NCBI GenBank assembly: GCA_016710235.1
Contig: JADJLG010000001.1
Span: 3,399,501-3,463,500, forward strand
Direction: 5' to 3'
DNA: 64,000 bases
DNA from: Saprospiraceae bacterium
Lineage (GTDB): Bacteria; Bacteroidota; Bacteroidia; Chitinophagales; Saprospiraceae
A program made the position numbers and the translations under genes. Below are positions 1 to 9,392 of the stretch, in pieces. The first letter of the stretch is position 1. Every line of letters begins with the position of its first letter. Under the pieces are notes generated by a model. That model had not been told where the DNA came from, did not search any database, and saw only the letters and a program-made list of their open reading frames with translations.

Positions 1-44
1 GCTAGCACCAATAAGAATTCCCAAATCTTTACTGATTAAATCTA

Positions 45-489
45 TTATTCAATTGGAATCAAATTCATTGTTGACATGCTTATTCTAGATGGTGAATTTA
101 TATATTCGGTGTATGACAACTTAGTCTCACTTACATTTAAATTTTCCCAAATTGCATTCAAAACATCAGGCTGTTGGGTAGTATATGAAAATTTAGTTTT
201 TCTGGATCCAACCAATTATAAGTAAAGTCTCTGATTCCGGTAGTTGTCTTCAAAACTCCGTGTGATTTGGGTAAAAAGTAAATGTCCAGCCATCAAAATC
301 TTGTGGTTGCGATCCTCTTTCATAATAATAGGGCACACCATTTAGTATTGACCTGGCCGTAATAAATTTCCAACCTTTAGGTTTAGTCAATAAAGCTTCA
401 TTGTCTTGCACTACCGGTGACGAGCAATCTTTCTCACAAGAGGTCAATGCAATTAAGGTAAACAATAAAAACACGATTGAATTTTTCAT
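45..489 (-). pseudogene. Small lipoprotein, broken by two frameshifts
   Basis: The open part (489 to 250) starts with a signal peptide and a lipobox ending in Cys at residue 18 (LIALTSC), followed by a compact domain with the sequence DGWTFTFYPNHTEF before a stop. Reading on in the next frame gives VLKTTTGIRDFTYNWLDPE, then a second shift gives FSYTTQQPDVLNAIWENLN and runs to a stop at 45-47. The pieces join smoothly if one base is restored near position 255 and one A in the A-run near 205, giving about 147 residues. It looks like a lipocalin-like or small beta-rich outer-membrane lipoprotein common in Bacteroidota, but I cannot name the family. Two single-base losses in one short gene may be sequencing errors. 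Confidence 0.6.
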
Positions 490-719
490 AAAGTTGTTTA
501 TTAAAGTAAATTAAATAATTTCGAATGTAACTGGCTTCAATTTGATTGTTATTTTATATAGGACTCCCTGTTTAAGGCTCTTATTATTAAATAATTTCAT
601 AAAAATATAGATAATCGCTGACATCGCTCAAGATAATTCAAATAAATTTTTATTTAATACTTATTGGTTTAATTATTAGCAACTTAGGTGCATCTGCAGC
701 TCATCATCAAGCCAAAGTT

Positions 720-1329
720 TTATGTTCCTTTACATTGCTCTCTCACATATGCCGCTATGACATCCAGTGCTTTGCTATAAGAGCTATTATTGTTAATGAT
801 GAGGTCCAGATCGGCAATGTGCGGTCTGATGTACTTGTCAAATGCCGGGCCAACATGATGCTGGTATTTATAAAGTACATCATCCATAGGATAATTCCGT
901 TCTTTTTGGTCACGGAGGATACGGCGAATGATTTTCAACTCTTCTTTAGCTTGGATTAGTATGGTCAGATCCAACAACTGCCTTATTCTTTGATCATGAA
1001 CTAAAAACAAACCCTCTATAATGTGCATGAGCAGGCGGTGTAATCACAATACCCGCAGCCTTTGTATCATTATTGAAAGTATACTCCTTTCTCCTGACCT
1101 CTTCGTGGCGTTTTAATTTCCTGAGATCTTCAATAAAATCATCTATGATAAAAGAATCAGGTGTATCATAGTTGTACTCTCCCTGCGGATCTTTCTGCTG
1201 TTCATGCCTCTGTTTGTAATAGTTATCCATGGAGAGCAATCCTAGTTCATTTTCTGAGAACTGCTCACGCAAGTGATTGATAAAGCTGGTTTTTCCAGAT
1301 CCGCTACCTCCTGTTATTCCTATGAGCAT
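720..1329 (-). pseudogene. udk: Uridine kinase, frameshifted
   Basis: Uridine/cytidine kinase phosphorylates uridine and cytidine in pyrimidine salvage. The first piece (1329 to 994) has the Walker A motif GITGGSGSGKT at residues 4-14 and the typical LSMDNYYK segment. The second piece (1028 to 720) continues with HIIEGLFLVHDQRI and RRILRD, the usual middle and lid region. The two frames overlap near 1015-1030. Restoring one base there gives about 203 residues, the normal family length. As written, the first piece would end soon after the junction with a foreign tail and lack the second half of the kinase fold. Either the gene is recently inactivated or the base is missing from the assembly. 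Confidence 0.85.
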
Positions 1330-1596
1330 GTATTGCCGGGATAAGTTAAGAGTGCAATTTTATCGAATTTTTCTCATGAAAAGGTAAAGCAACTGTTTTT
1401 TTCTTTGCTTGAAGTGTAAGGTAATAAAAGCAAAATACCTTTTCCCTTTCTTGACCATACTGAACTGATCCCAAAGTTCTGGGAAGTCCAAAAAACTTTT
1501 AATCGTTTGTATTTTGATCTTTAGCGATAACTAATAATGAATCAACTGATTATGAGTAAAGGCAAGGACTCTGTTCAATGTCCAAAGCCATAGAAC

Positions 1597-2166
1597 TCAT
1601 TCAGATTCTTCGGCAGAAGTTGCATTACCTGCAGGAATTAATCCGAAAGGCAGGTTCATTACAATCGTTTTTTGAGAAATATTGATGTCTTGTATAAAGT
1701 CCTCATGAAGTGGAATCAAGAAAACCACACCATCTCTCTCCACTTCAGCCATAAGTTGAGATGGATATTCGAGAGTTCGGATAATCTTAGCAATACTTTG
1801 ATGGTCTTCTGAAAAAATAACAAAATTTTGCAATTCAGACAGTTCATTGGTCTTTTTCATCATCCCTAAGGCCTTTTCCGGAAGATGATAAACGTCAACC
1901 CATACTTGGCGGTTTGAAAGTGCTTTTGCAGTTTCAGGAGTATCCACTCCCTCAAGATGAACCACAGGTGGTTCAGAATCTTCAAACTTGGAGATTCTAA
2001 ACGGGACCTTATTCCCTTTGATTTCAAAAAACATCCAATTCATTTTGCTGAATTGATCTTGCAAGGCAGCGACTGGAAAGAAAAACAAGTCCCCCCGTAT
2101 TCCTTGTGTTTTGCCGGTAGTACCACAGGGCAATAACTCTATCTGGTGCAAATCCCCGGTTTCCAA
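1597..2166 (-). CDS. rimM: Ribosome maturation factor RimM
   Basis: RimM binds ribosomal protein S19 and assists maturation of the 30S subunit head. The 189-residue protein has the N-terminal RimM barrel with GKTQGIRGDLFFFP (residues about 18-31), the DTPETAKALSNRQVWV segment near 75-90, and the C-terminal PRC-like barrel ending in NLPFGLIP. Length and order match the family. It lies 4 bases downstream of a lipoprotein gene that itself overlaps mnmA, so the three are probably one transcript. The extension after GLIP is short and acidic. The start at 2166 is close to the upstream stop and fits the family N-terminus. Confidence 0.88.
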   Translation of the reverse strand: METGDLHQIELLPCGTTGKTQGIRGDLFFFPVAALQDQFSKMNWMFFEIKGNKVPFRISKFEDSEPPVVHLEGVDTPETAKALSNRQVWVDVYHLPEKALGMMKKTNELSELQNFVIFSEDHQSIAKIIRTLEYPSQLMAEVERDGVVFLIPLHEDFIQDINISQKTIVMNLPFGLIPAGNATSAEESE

Positions 2167-2170
2167 AAGA

Positions 2171-2911
2171 TCAGTTATGTTGTATGAGTTTCATCCTGAG
2201 GATCATACCTTTTTGAGCTTTCTCCCTCCAAGTCAATCGTTCATCGTAGATCTGAGTATCCAAAAACCACTGTTCACGATACACCGGACCCACATTCTTC
2301 ACGTATTGTGCTACTGAGTATCGTTTATTGTCAAATGCGGTATAATCAGCTTCATTGACAGTCAGGACATCATCCCAATGCTTCGGTCCAATATCAAGCT
2401 TGTCAGACAGACTTTCATAAATATAATTCCAGTTGTCAAAAGCTGCGATTTCCTCACCTTTAATCACGATTGCACTTTTCCAATGTATCAAAACATTACC
2501 ATTCCAGTTCGAGTACCTTGTTACAGGAAAGGTTAGCTTGATAAAATGAAGACCATTCTCTGTTTTAATCAAACTGGAGTTGTCTTTACGAATGAATGAA
2601 CTATTGATTAAATCCCAACCGAGTGTATCAGAGCTTCTTGCAAAAACGTCCAATCGATATACGAGTTCATTTTTGTCATTCCTGAAAGTATCGACAATCT
2701 CCTCCCGCAGATAACTGGTAGTGCTATCAACCCCTGTATGTCCAACAGGTCCATACAAAAGGGAATCTACTGAGTACTCCCAATATTTTCCAATTTCGAC
2801 TGGATAATATTCAAGACCATATTTTTCCAAATCAACCGGCTCCGTTTTTTTCTCACATGCAAAAAAAATGGTCAAGCTGATAGCTGCACTAATGGATAAA
2901 ATTCTCTTCAT
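2171..2911 (-). CDS. Predicted lipoprotein of unknown function
   Basis: The 246-residue product starts at 2911 with a signal peptide and lipobox (LTIFFAC, Cys at residue 19). A longer upstream frame exists but lies inside mnmA and does not look coding. The mature part begins with YPVEIGKYWEYSVDS, a pattern I associate with secreted beta-rich proteins of Saprospiria-like bacteria, and has no enzyme motif that I can see. The start overlaps the 3' end of mnmA by 23 bases and the stop is 4 bases before rimM, so it is probably translated from the mnmA-rimM transcript. Likely anchored on the periplasmic or outer-membrane face; function unknown. Confidence 0.75.
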   Translation of the reverse strand: MKRILSISAAISLTIFFACEKKTEPVDLEKYGLEYYPVEIGKYWEYSVDSLLYGPVGHTGVDSTTSYLREEIVDTFRNDKNELVYRLDVFARSSDTLGWDLINSSFIRKDNSSLIKTENGLHFIKLTFPVTRYSNWNGNVLIHWKSAIVIKGEEIAAFDNWNYIYESLSDKLDIGPKHWDDVLTVNEADYTAFDNKRYSVAQYVKNVGPVYREQWFLDTQIYDERLTWREKAQKGMILRMKLIQHN

Positions 2912-4040
2912 GTAATGGCTTGGTTTGAGTTTGTAAAGAATATGCTGAACGTTGAATGATACCTCCAAGGACAAGGTCATCACCTTCATATACGACAGCC
3001 GACTGGCCTGGAGCCACTCCCTTGACCAAAGTTTTAAAATGAGCATGAATACCCTCAGAATTTTCGGTCAAAAATGCAGAGTGTCCGATGTCCTTGTATC
3101 TGATTTTTAACACCACTTCCTTATCGGGAACCACTTTGTCCCATTTTTGAAAGTTAGCGGTTGAAATGAGCAATTCATCTTTTTCCAGGTCGGATTCTTC
3201 ACCCAGATAAACAGTGTTAGTTAAAGGGTCTATATGTGTGACAAACATGGGTTTGCCAAAAGCCAATCCCAAACCCTTTCGCTGACCTATAGTATAAAAT
3301 GGGTAACCTTCGTGCTTGCCAACTACCTTCCCGGTCTGATCTACAAATGGGCCACCTTTTAAGCTATCAGACAAGTCAGGTTCTTTATACCGTATAAAAG
3401 ACCGGTAATCATTGTCCGGCACAAAACAGATTTCATAACTTTCAGCTTTCTTGGAGAGACTTTCAAAGCCTCTCTCACGGGCAAATTCTCTGACCTGAGG
3501 TTTTTCCCATTCTGCCAAGGGGTATAAGCTTCGCGCAAGACTATCTTGAGACAATCCCCACAAAACGTAGGATTGGTCTTTGTTCAAGTCCCTAGCTTTG
3601 GAGATCCAATGCCTTCCGCCATCATGATTTGTCCTGGCATAATGACCCGTGGCGATATAGTGACAATCGAGTGCATCCGCTCTTTTAAGAAGGGCACTCC
3701 ATTTGATATGTGTATTGCAAAGTACACAAGGATTAGGTGTTCGTCCTGCCAAATATTCTTCCACGAAATTCTCAATCACAGAATCTCCAAATTCTTCTCG
3801 AATGTCTAGAATAAAGTGGTGAAAGCCCATTTTGACTGCCAAGGATCGAGCATCCTGTAATGAGTCCAGTGAGCAGCAACCGGTTTCTTTCCCGTTGGTT
3901 GAAACAGTATGGTTATAATCCCAAGTCTTCATAGTCACTCCGATGACTTCATATCCTTGCTCGTGTAACATCAATGCAGCCACAGTGCTGTCTATGCCAC
4001 CACTCATTGCAACCAATACGCGACCCATTTTACTCATCAA
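2889..4040 (-). CDS. mnmA: tRNA-specific 2-thiouridylase MnmA
   Basis: MnmA uses ATP and a sulfur relay to thiolate U34 of the Lys, Glu and Gln tRNAs. The PP-loop ATP-binding motif is VAMSGGIDST at about residues 10-19. The two catalytic cysteines are expected in the NPCVLCN segment (about residue 103-109) and in the ESYEICFV segment (about residue 201-208), and both are present. The 383-residue length is normal. The start could be any of three Met codons within the first five residues; MGRVLVAMSGG is the conserved beginning. It heads a probable unit with the lipoprotein and rimM. Confidence 0.95.
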   Translation of the reverse strand: MMSKMGRVLVAMSGGIDSTVAALMLHEQGYEVIGVTMKTWDYNHTVSTNGKETGCCSLDSLQDARSLAVKMGFHHFILDIREEFGDSVIENFVEEYLAGRTPNPCVLCNTHIKWSALLKRADALDCHYIATGHYARTNHDGGRHWISKARDLNKDQSYVLWGLSQDSLARSLYPLAEWEKPQVREFARERGFESLSKKAESYEICFVPDNDYRSFIRYKEPDLSDSLKGGPFVDQTGKVVGKHEGYPFYTIGQRKGLGLAFGKPMFVTHIDPLTNTVYLGEESDLEKDELLISTANFQKWDKVVPDKEVVLKIRYKDIGHSAFLTENSEGIHAHFKTLVKGVAPGQSAVVYEGDDLVLGGIIQRSAYSLQTQTKPLHEENFIH

Positions 4041-4398
4041 GCGACAAAACTAAGATATATTAAGAATATTGTTTATATATAAATATAAGATATTTTGAAT
4101 CAATGCTGGTTAACGAACACATTTAGTGCCAATTGATATTTCAGGATGATATTTGCAAACAAATGAAGCTACAGGTCGTTCACCGCATATGCAAATTCAA
4201 TCAAGGGCCGGGACATATAATTTTTTCTTTTAAAAATTCTTTTTCAATTGACCGCGGAGTTTATATTTGCAGTCCTTTTGGAAATCAAACGAGATTTCGA
4301 CGGATTTATTTCCGGAAAAACTTGACAAATTTTTAAAAGCGCATCAGGTGACTTTATGCTTTAAAGCAGAATGGATCCATCTGATTCACCTTTCAATT
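4041..4398. other. Gene-free region upstream of tRNA-Gly
   Basis: No reading frame here has a recognisable product. The stretch holds a clear TATATTTG box at 4262-4269 that matches the Bacteroidota -7 element, with a T-rich stretch about 17 bases upstream as a possible -33 element. It could drive the tRNA-Gly gene about 130 bases downstream, which would imply a long 5' leader. Confidence 0.45.
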
Positions 4399-4471
<73 letters not shown>

Positions 4472-4795
4472 CTTCATTTGAAGAGCAATTCATCACATCT
4501 TTATTTTTGTTTATTACAGCAGTTGTATCAATTTTAGATACCAGCGCATCTACAAAGATGAGGTTCATTTAATCGTATTTGAATCATTTGGAGTTAATAC
4601 AGTTTCCTTCAGCCGGTTGTACTTATTCATTTTGTTATATTTTGAGTCTTGCATTAACTTCATCCAAAATTTTGATAGATATCAAACATAGATATATGCC
4701 AACTATATCTATATTTGCGCCTCAGAAGCGCACTTTGCTTAGTTATTTGAACCAAAATATACGCTTCAACTACTGACCAAAGGTTCAGAAGTTTT
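4472..4795. other. Gene-free spacer between the two tRNAs
   Basis: No recognisable gene. A TATATTTG box at 4710-4717 is a candidate -7 element for tRNA-Leu, whose 5' end is about 79 bases downstream. I see no other structure. Confidence 0.4.
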
Positions 4796-4884
4796 GCCCA
4801 GGTGGTGGAATTGGTAGACACGCAGGACTTAAAATCCTGTGGCCAGAAATGGCCGTGCGGGTTCAAGTCCCGCCCCGGGTACCA
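4796..4884 (+). tRNA. tRNA-Leu (anticodon UAA), CCA encoded
   Basis: A class II tRNA with a long variable arm (GGCCAGAAATGGCC). The anticodon stem CAGGA/TCCTG encloses CTTAAAA, giving anticodon UAA (Leu). The T arm is GCGGG-TTCAAGT-CCCGC. The 3' CCA is encoded at 4882-4884. The acceptor stem GCCCAGG against CCCGGGT has a G-U first pair and an A-C mismatch at the fifth pair, which is unusual. Confidence 0.95.
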
Positions 4885-4986
4885 TGACTCTTGAGAAATA
4901 TCGTTTGTTCACTTTCACTCCGTGTTGCTGCTCAAACTAAGTGTACTTTCGTTTCTTCTAGTATTCTCAAAATTTTCTAATTGCGT

Positions 4987-5310
4987 TTACTCTCCCAATT
5001 CAGTTTTCATCCAACTGTAGTACGCTTCGTTAACGGTTGCATGAAGAGTCAAGATACAAGCTGTACGGTAAGGATGATTTTCAGTCAAAAAATTTTGAGC
5101 TAGCTCTCCTAGCTCAACAAATGTCTTAACCCACAAGATGAACTCCCCTTCTTTCTGAGCTTGCCCCTCCCAGAAAAATTGAGAGGTGGCAGGCCAATAT
5201 TGTGTACATGCAGCTAACTTGAGGTGTACAAGTTTACTTCCAAGCTTCACAGCAATTTCTTCATCAGGCACAGGACAGTAAAGGATTATAATTTTGCGAG
5301 AATCGATCAT
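4987..5310 (-). CDS. cutA: CutA-like divalent cation tolerance protein
   Basis: CutA is a small trimeric ferredoxin-fold protein linked to copper and divalent-metal tolerance. The 107-residue product matches the family in length and pattern: IIILYCPVPDEEIAVKLGSK at the N-terminus (first strand and helix), LAACTQ at about residue 32-37, a WEG-containing hairpin, EFILWVKTF strand, and a final HATVNEAYYSWM. It stands alone, facing away from the tRNA-Leu gene. Confidence 0.85.
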   Translation of the reverse strand: MIDSRKIIILYCPVPDEEIAVKLGSKLVHLKLAACTQYWPATSQFFWEGQAQKEGEFILWVKTFVELGELAQNFLTENHPYRTACILTLHATVNEAYYSWMKTELGE

Positions 5311-5838
5311 TTCACTATATTAAGCTCACCTATAAAAGTACTCATTGATTTGTTGCTGGAGCTTTCTATTTTGAAGCACAAAGAAAAAAGATAAATTTCC
5401 TCTATATTCACATCACTAATCAAACTAAGCAATCACTGTTGACAATGAATGTACCTTGAATACAATATATTACTTATTCTACAGGTTTTCTAAATAACGG
5501 TAAGAGGAATCAATAAATCCCACACAGCTAATTATGAAACTAATGACAAATTGCACCAAGCCATCAAATGGCTTAGATCCTTAAAAAAGATATACATAAC
5601 ATTCATATAAGATAATATTGCCATATATATAGTATTCAATTACAATGTCTTAAATGCGAAAATATCTTACTTCATTGTAATCATTGAATAATTTATTCCC
5701 ATCTATAGAAGTATAGAAATACTCAATTGGTATCTATTATGCTACTAGCTCAACTCGAAGCTCTTTTTTATTTTCCTTTAATATTCAGGCAACTAATTAT
5801 ACCACGAAGCGTATTCAAATAGAAAGTATGCTTATCAT
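5311..5838. other. AT-rich gene-free region
   Basis: A 528-base AT-rich stretch between cutA and the sigma-factor operon. I see no coding frame, no RNA gene and no convincing terminator. The promoter of the rightward operon starting at 5839 should lie in its right part. Confidence 0.5.
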
Positions 5839-7536
5839 ATGAAATACTCCATAATCCTACCGTTACTTCTAATTTTCGTTCGATGCAGGCAAGATGACTT
5901 CCAATTGACAAGAAAGGAGGATAAACCTAAACCAAAAGTTTACTCAGAAAAGACTATATATGTCAGAGCCCTCGGTGAATCTAAAATACTGAATAATGCT
6001 AAAATAATTATTGGTGATCATGAATTCCTTGGAGACCAATGGGGGATGCATACCGTTAAAGAAAAATTTGATAAGGAGAGATTGGCTTTTAAGATTACTT
6101 GTCCTGGATATTTCAATTCCTATTATGCTGAAAAACCTTATGAAAGCGGTCACCAAATCCATTCTCTGGTCATGAGACCTAAACATACAATCCGGCTATC
6201 AGCGTCTTCAAATGCAAGATTTCTCACCAATGCAAATTCAGAAGTGTATATTCATCCTAACTCCTTTCTCTCGTCAAACGGCCAAAAGTATAGTTTGAAT
6301 TTCTATGTCGAATACTTTGATTTTGACCTGACTAAGCATTTTTCATCCGAATCATTCCCTTCTGATTATATGACAATAGATTCGAACGAAACTGAATCGA
6401 CTTTGCACATTCACCAACTGCTCAACATTAATTTCCTTGATATCAATCAAACCTCCTTGAAATGCAATATTCCGATTGAAGTGAATACAAGCCTCTATGG
6501 AATTGATGAAAATATTCCTCTAGACAGTATTTCTGTTTTCAAGTATAATGAAAAAAGCAATTATTGGGAATTTTACAATAACGCGATTATAGAAAATAAT
6601 AAAGCTGCATGCCGCATCATGCATTCCGGTACTTATTCGTGTGCAAGCCTACATCCTAAAACTAATATTAGTGGATCAATCGATCAAATTAATGACTCCT
6701 TTCTTCCAACCGGAAAAATATTTATATATTCAAATAACAATAGTCTAATCAAAACAATTGACTGGAACGACAAAGGAGAATGGGCCACCACATTAGCCTC
6801 CGATATGACATATCACCTAAAAATAAAGGATTGCAATCAATCCACAATTTATACTCAGGAAATACAAACCAACCATTTAAAAAATAACATACTTAAAATT
6901 AATTTAAATGGTACAAAATGGTACTTCATTTCCGGAAAAGTTATTGATTGCTACAATTCTGCCGTGCCTGAAGCATATGTGATGGACATCTCGAATGACT
7001 TGCTCTTCTATGCTTTGAGCGATAGTTCCGGAAAATTTGGAATAGCTTATATACCATGCAGCTCCTTAGAACTCAAATTACTCAAATGCTTGGATGGGAA
7101 TACAGAATCCTCACTGGAGTCTTTCCGCATTAATGAATCCCTATATTCAAGACAAGCATTTCAATGTCAATCAGGAAGCGTTTATCTAGAGTTTTCCAAT
7201 CGGGCTGTGAAAAAGATTGACAATTGTGTAATTACACTAGAATACAATGGATTGAGCAAAACACTTCAGTTCGTTTCAACAGACAAATCTACTGGGTCAA
7301 TTTATCAAATGTCTTACTCTTATAAAAATAATTTCTTCGATGAAAAAATTCAATTTACTACTTTAGTCAGGGGTACCAAATTCTTTCAATTGCAAAAATA
7401 TGGAGCTGTAACAGCACCTACTAATCTTATATCTGGGAAACGAATCGAATTGAAAATAGCCGACTGCTCTATATCGGATGAAAATGGCAATCTTTCAGAC
7501 CAGGTTTCATTTGCTTTTTCAGGCATGCTGCAGTAA
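5839..7536 (+). CDS. Large predicted lipoprotein, first gene of sigma-factor operon
   Basis: A 565-residue exported protein. It has a hydrophobic N-terminus and a Cys at residue 16 in LIFVRC; Arg just before Cys is not a standard lipobox, so lipidation is uncertain. The region IYVRALGESKILNNAKIIIG near residue 40 and the later ISGKVIDCYNSAVPEAYV (about 362-379) read like carboxypeptidase-regulatory-like beta-sandwich domains. The part with EVYIHPNSFLSSNGQKYSLN (about 134-153) resembles the anchor-type segment often seen in Bacteroidota surface proteins. The stop is 2 bases before the ECF sigma gene, which implies co-transcription. Probably a cell-surface protein controlled by that sigma factor; exact role unknown. 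Confidence 0.7.
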   Translation: MKYSIILPLLLIFVRCRQDDFQLTRKEDKPKPKVYSEKTIYVRALGESKILNNAKIIIGDHEFLGDQWGMHTVKEKFDKERLAFKITCPGYFNSYYAEKPYESGHQIHSLVMRPKHTIRLSASSNARFLTNANSEVYIHPNSFLSSNGQKYSLNFYVEYFDFDLTKHFSSESFPSDYMTIDSNETESTLHIHQLLNINFLDINQTSLKCNIPIEVNTSLYGIDENIPLDSISVFKYNEKSNYWEFYNNAIIENNKAACRIMHSGTYSCASLHPKTNISGSIDQINDSFLPTGKIFIYSNNNSLIKTIDWNDKGEWATTLASDMTYHLKIKDCNQSTIYTQEIQTNHLKNNILKINLNGTKWYFISGKVIDCYNSAVPEAYVMDISNDLLFYALSDSSGKFGIAYIPCSSLELKLLKCLDGNTESSLESFRINESLYSRQAFQCQSGSVYLEFSNRAVKKIDNCVITLEYNGLSKTLQFVSTDKSTGSIYQMSYSYKNNFFDEKIQFTTLVRGTKFFQLQKYGAVTAPTNLISGKRIELKIADCSISDENGNLSDQVSFAFSGMLQ

Positions 7537-7538
7537 AA

Positions 7539-8042
7539 ATGAAAATCAACCACAAACATTTTAACCAAATATTCAATGACTACAACAAAAGAGTTTATGC
7601 ATTGTGTCTTCAGTATTTTCAAAATGAGGAAAACGCCAAAGATGCAATGCAAGAGTGTTTTGTAGCATTGTATTATAAATATGATACATTCAAGCAAGAT
7701 AAAGGGGATTTTGAAAATTGGTTTTTTATTTTTTGCAAAAACTTTATCATCTCTGAACTCAGAAAACAAAAAAGGAAAGTACCTCTGGAAATCCTTGAAA
7801 ACATCCCCGAGATGCTAAATGATGATTCAGAGTCTCCGTCATTCCTTCATGATGCAAATTTAGAAGATTACATCCAACAACTTCCAAATGGTTACAAAGC
7901 AGTCTTGGAGCTATTTGTATATCACAATTGGACCCATAAAATGATAGCTGAGCATTTAAATATAAGTGAAAATACATCTAAATCTCAATTTTATAAAGCT
8001 AAGAAATTTTTATCCGATCTAATACAAAATGAAAATAAATGA
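7539..8042 (+). CDS. ECF-type RNA polymerase sigma factor
   Basis: A 167-residue group IV sigma factor. Region 2 covers about residues 8-75 (YNKRVYALCLQYFQNEENAKDAMQ and WFFIFCKNFIISELRKQKRK). Region 4 covers about 105-160, with a helix-turn-helix of the form WTHKMIAEHLNISENTSKS. There is no extra C-terminal domain. The gene starts 2 bases after the upstream lipoprotein and its stop overlaps the next start (ATGA), so translation is probably coupled to the following membrane protein. That neighbour is a plausible anti-sigma factor. Likely targets include its own operon of surface proteins. Confidence 0.9.
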   Translation: MKINHKHFNQIFNDYNKRVYALCLQYFQNEENAKDAMQECFVALYYKYDTFKQDKGDFENWFFIFCKNFIISELRKQKRKVPLEILENIPEMLNDDSESPSFLHDANLEDYIQQLPNGYKAVLELFVYHNWTHKMIAEHLNISENTSKSQFYKAKKFLSDLIQNENK

Positions 8043-9373
8043 AATCACACGATAAAAATAATATGTGGCCTATCCCAAACGAAAGAGACGTCCATTATGA
8101 CAAAGAAGAACAACTGGATATAATATGGATGAAAATTAGAAAAAGAAAAAGACAAAACATATTCTGGATCCTCCTACCAATATGTATTGGATTTGCATTA
8201 TACAACTACCATAATGGCGGCTTAAACTTAAGCGATGTCTCATATATGAATAATCATCAATCGGATCATTCTAATTACTTAATATCACAATACTCATCAC
8301 CACTGCCATATTACCATTCAATGGATTCGAAAGTACAAAACCATAAATTGCAAAAATTAGCCTCAGAAAAATCAGGTAAAAAGATTTCAAACGATTTAAG
8401 AAGTAATTTGAATCAAATTCAGCTTGGATACAACTCAACAGACACAAACAAGACGACAAAAGAACCTGAAAATAATCCTTACAGTGAGCCATCCAATCCT
8501 AGTTTTGTAGAAACAAAAACACGATATGAAATAAAGAAAAATCAACCTAACACCATACCATCTCTATTATCAGCCCAAATCAATTGCCCAAGTTTCGAAA
8601 TGGATGTTCCCACGCCAAAAGAACAACCCAGACTTAGGCAAGTCAATCACAAAAAGCACTACGAAAAATTTAGTTATTTTATTGGAACTTTTATAGGTAG
8701 AGCAGAAAGGAATATTCAGGGTAATAATGAGGATCTATCCATAGCCATCAGAAAAGATTTTGAAAAGGAACTCGAAAACATAGGTTTCCAGGGAATGATC
8801 TCCTATTCTTTCTCCAAGCATGCGGAATTAATCTCAGGTTTAAAATTCAGTCAATCCACAAATAACACCCATATTAACATTCAAAGACAATTAAACTTGC
8901 AAGACACAAATGCGGTGGTTAGAATTGAAGAATACTCAAGTGGATTGATTAAAGAATACAGAGGAAAAGTTGATTACATTGTGCATGAAAACCTAAAAGC
9001 CAACTACTATAACAAATATAAAATGTTGACCATTCCCTTACAAGTAAAAACAAGTTTTCCCTTACAAAGAAGACTTAATCTCAGGATAGGAGTAGGCTTA
9101 GAAATCTCTATATTTCACAAGTATTATGGATACAAAATAAACCCTTCCATTCCAGATTTTTATCAAAAAGTCGATAATACTCCTTATAACAATATTGGAA
9201 TCGCATTCTGGGGAGGCGAAATAGGAATATCCTATACTTTATCAAGGAAGTACAGCATAGAAGCTGGAATCCAATTTTCAAAATCCCTAAATAATATCAC
9301 AAAACAAGAGACATCCTTTAAAGAAGGTGTAAAGTACAAAAATATTTACTTCAGCTACAACTATAAATTTTAA
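8039..9373 (+). CDS. Predicted anti-sigma-like membrane protein with outer-membrane-barrel-like C-terminus
   Basis: The 444-residue protein has a short basic cytoplasmic N-terminus (MKIRKRKRQN), one transmembrane helix at about residues 41-56 (IFWILLPICIGFALYN), a polar Asn/Ser-rich linker (about 60-210), and a C-terminal half with alternating aromatic beta strands that ends in YFSYNYKF. A terminal Phe after alternating aromatics is typical of outer-membrane barrels. An inner-membrane anchor joined to a barrel-like domain is a known Bacteroidota pattern near ECF sigma genes. The 4-base overlap with the sigma gene supports an anti-sigma role for the N-terminus. I infer this from context; no named anti-sigma motif is visible. 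Confidence 0.65.
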   Translation: MKSHDKNNMWPIPNERDVHYDKEEQLDIIWMKIRKRKRQNIFWILLPICIGFALYNYHNGGLNLSDVSYMNNHQSDHSNYLISQYSSPLPYYHSMDSKVQNHKLQKLASEKSGKKISNDLRSNLNQIQLGYNSTDTNKTTKEPENNPYSEPSNPSFVETKTRYEIKKNQPNTIPSLLSAQINCPSFEMDVPTPKEQPRLRQVNHKKHYEKFSYFIGTFIGRAERNIQGNNEDLSIAIRKDFEKELENIGFQGMISYSFSKHAELISGLKFSQSTNNTHINIQRQLNLQDTNAVVRIEEYSSGLIKEYRGKVDYIVHENLKANYYNKYKMLTIPLQVKTSFPLQRRLNLRIGVGLEISIFHKYYGYKINPSIPDFYQKVDNTPYNNIGIAFWGGEIGISYTLSRKYSIEAGIQFSKSLNNITKQETSFKEGVKYKNIYFSYNYKF

Positions 9374-9392
9374 CCTCCATAAATTATTATAA

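Noticed and set aside
2912..3046. Upstream extension of the lipoprotein at 2171
   Set aside because: It lies inside mnmA and reads as random sequence before the clear signal peptide.
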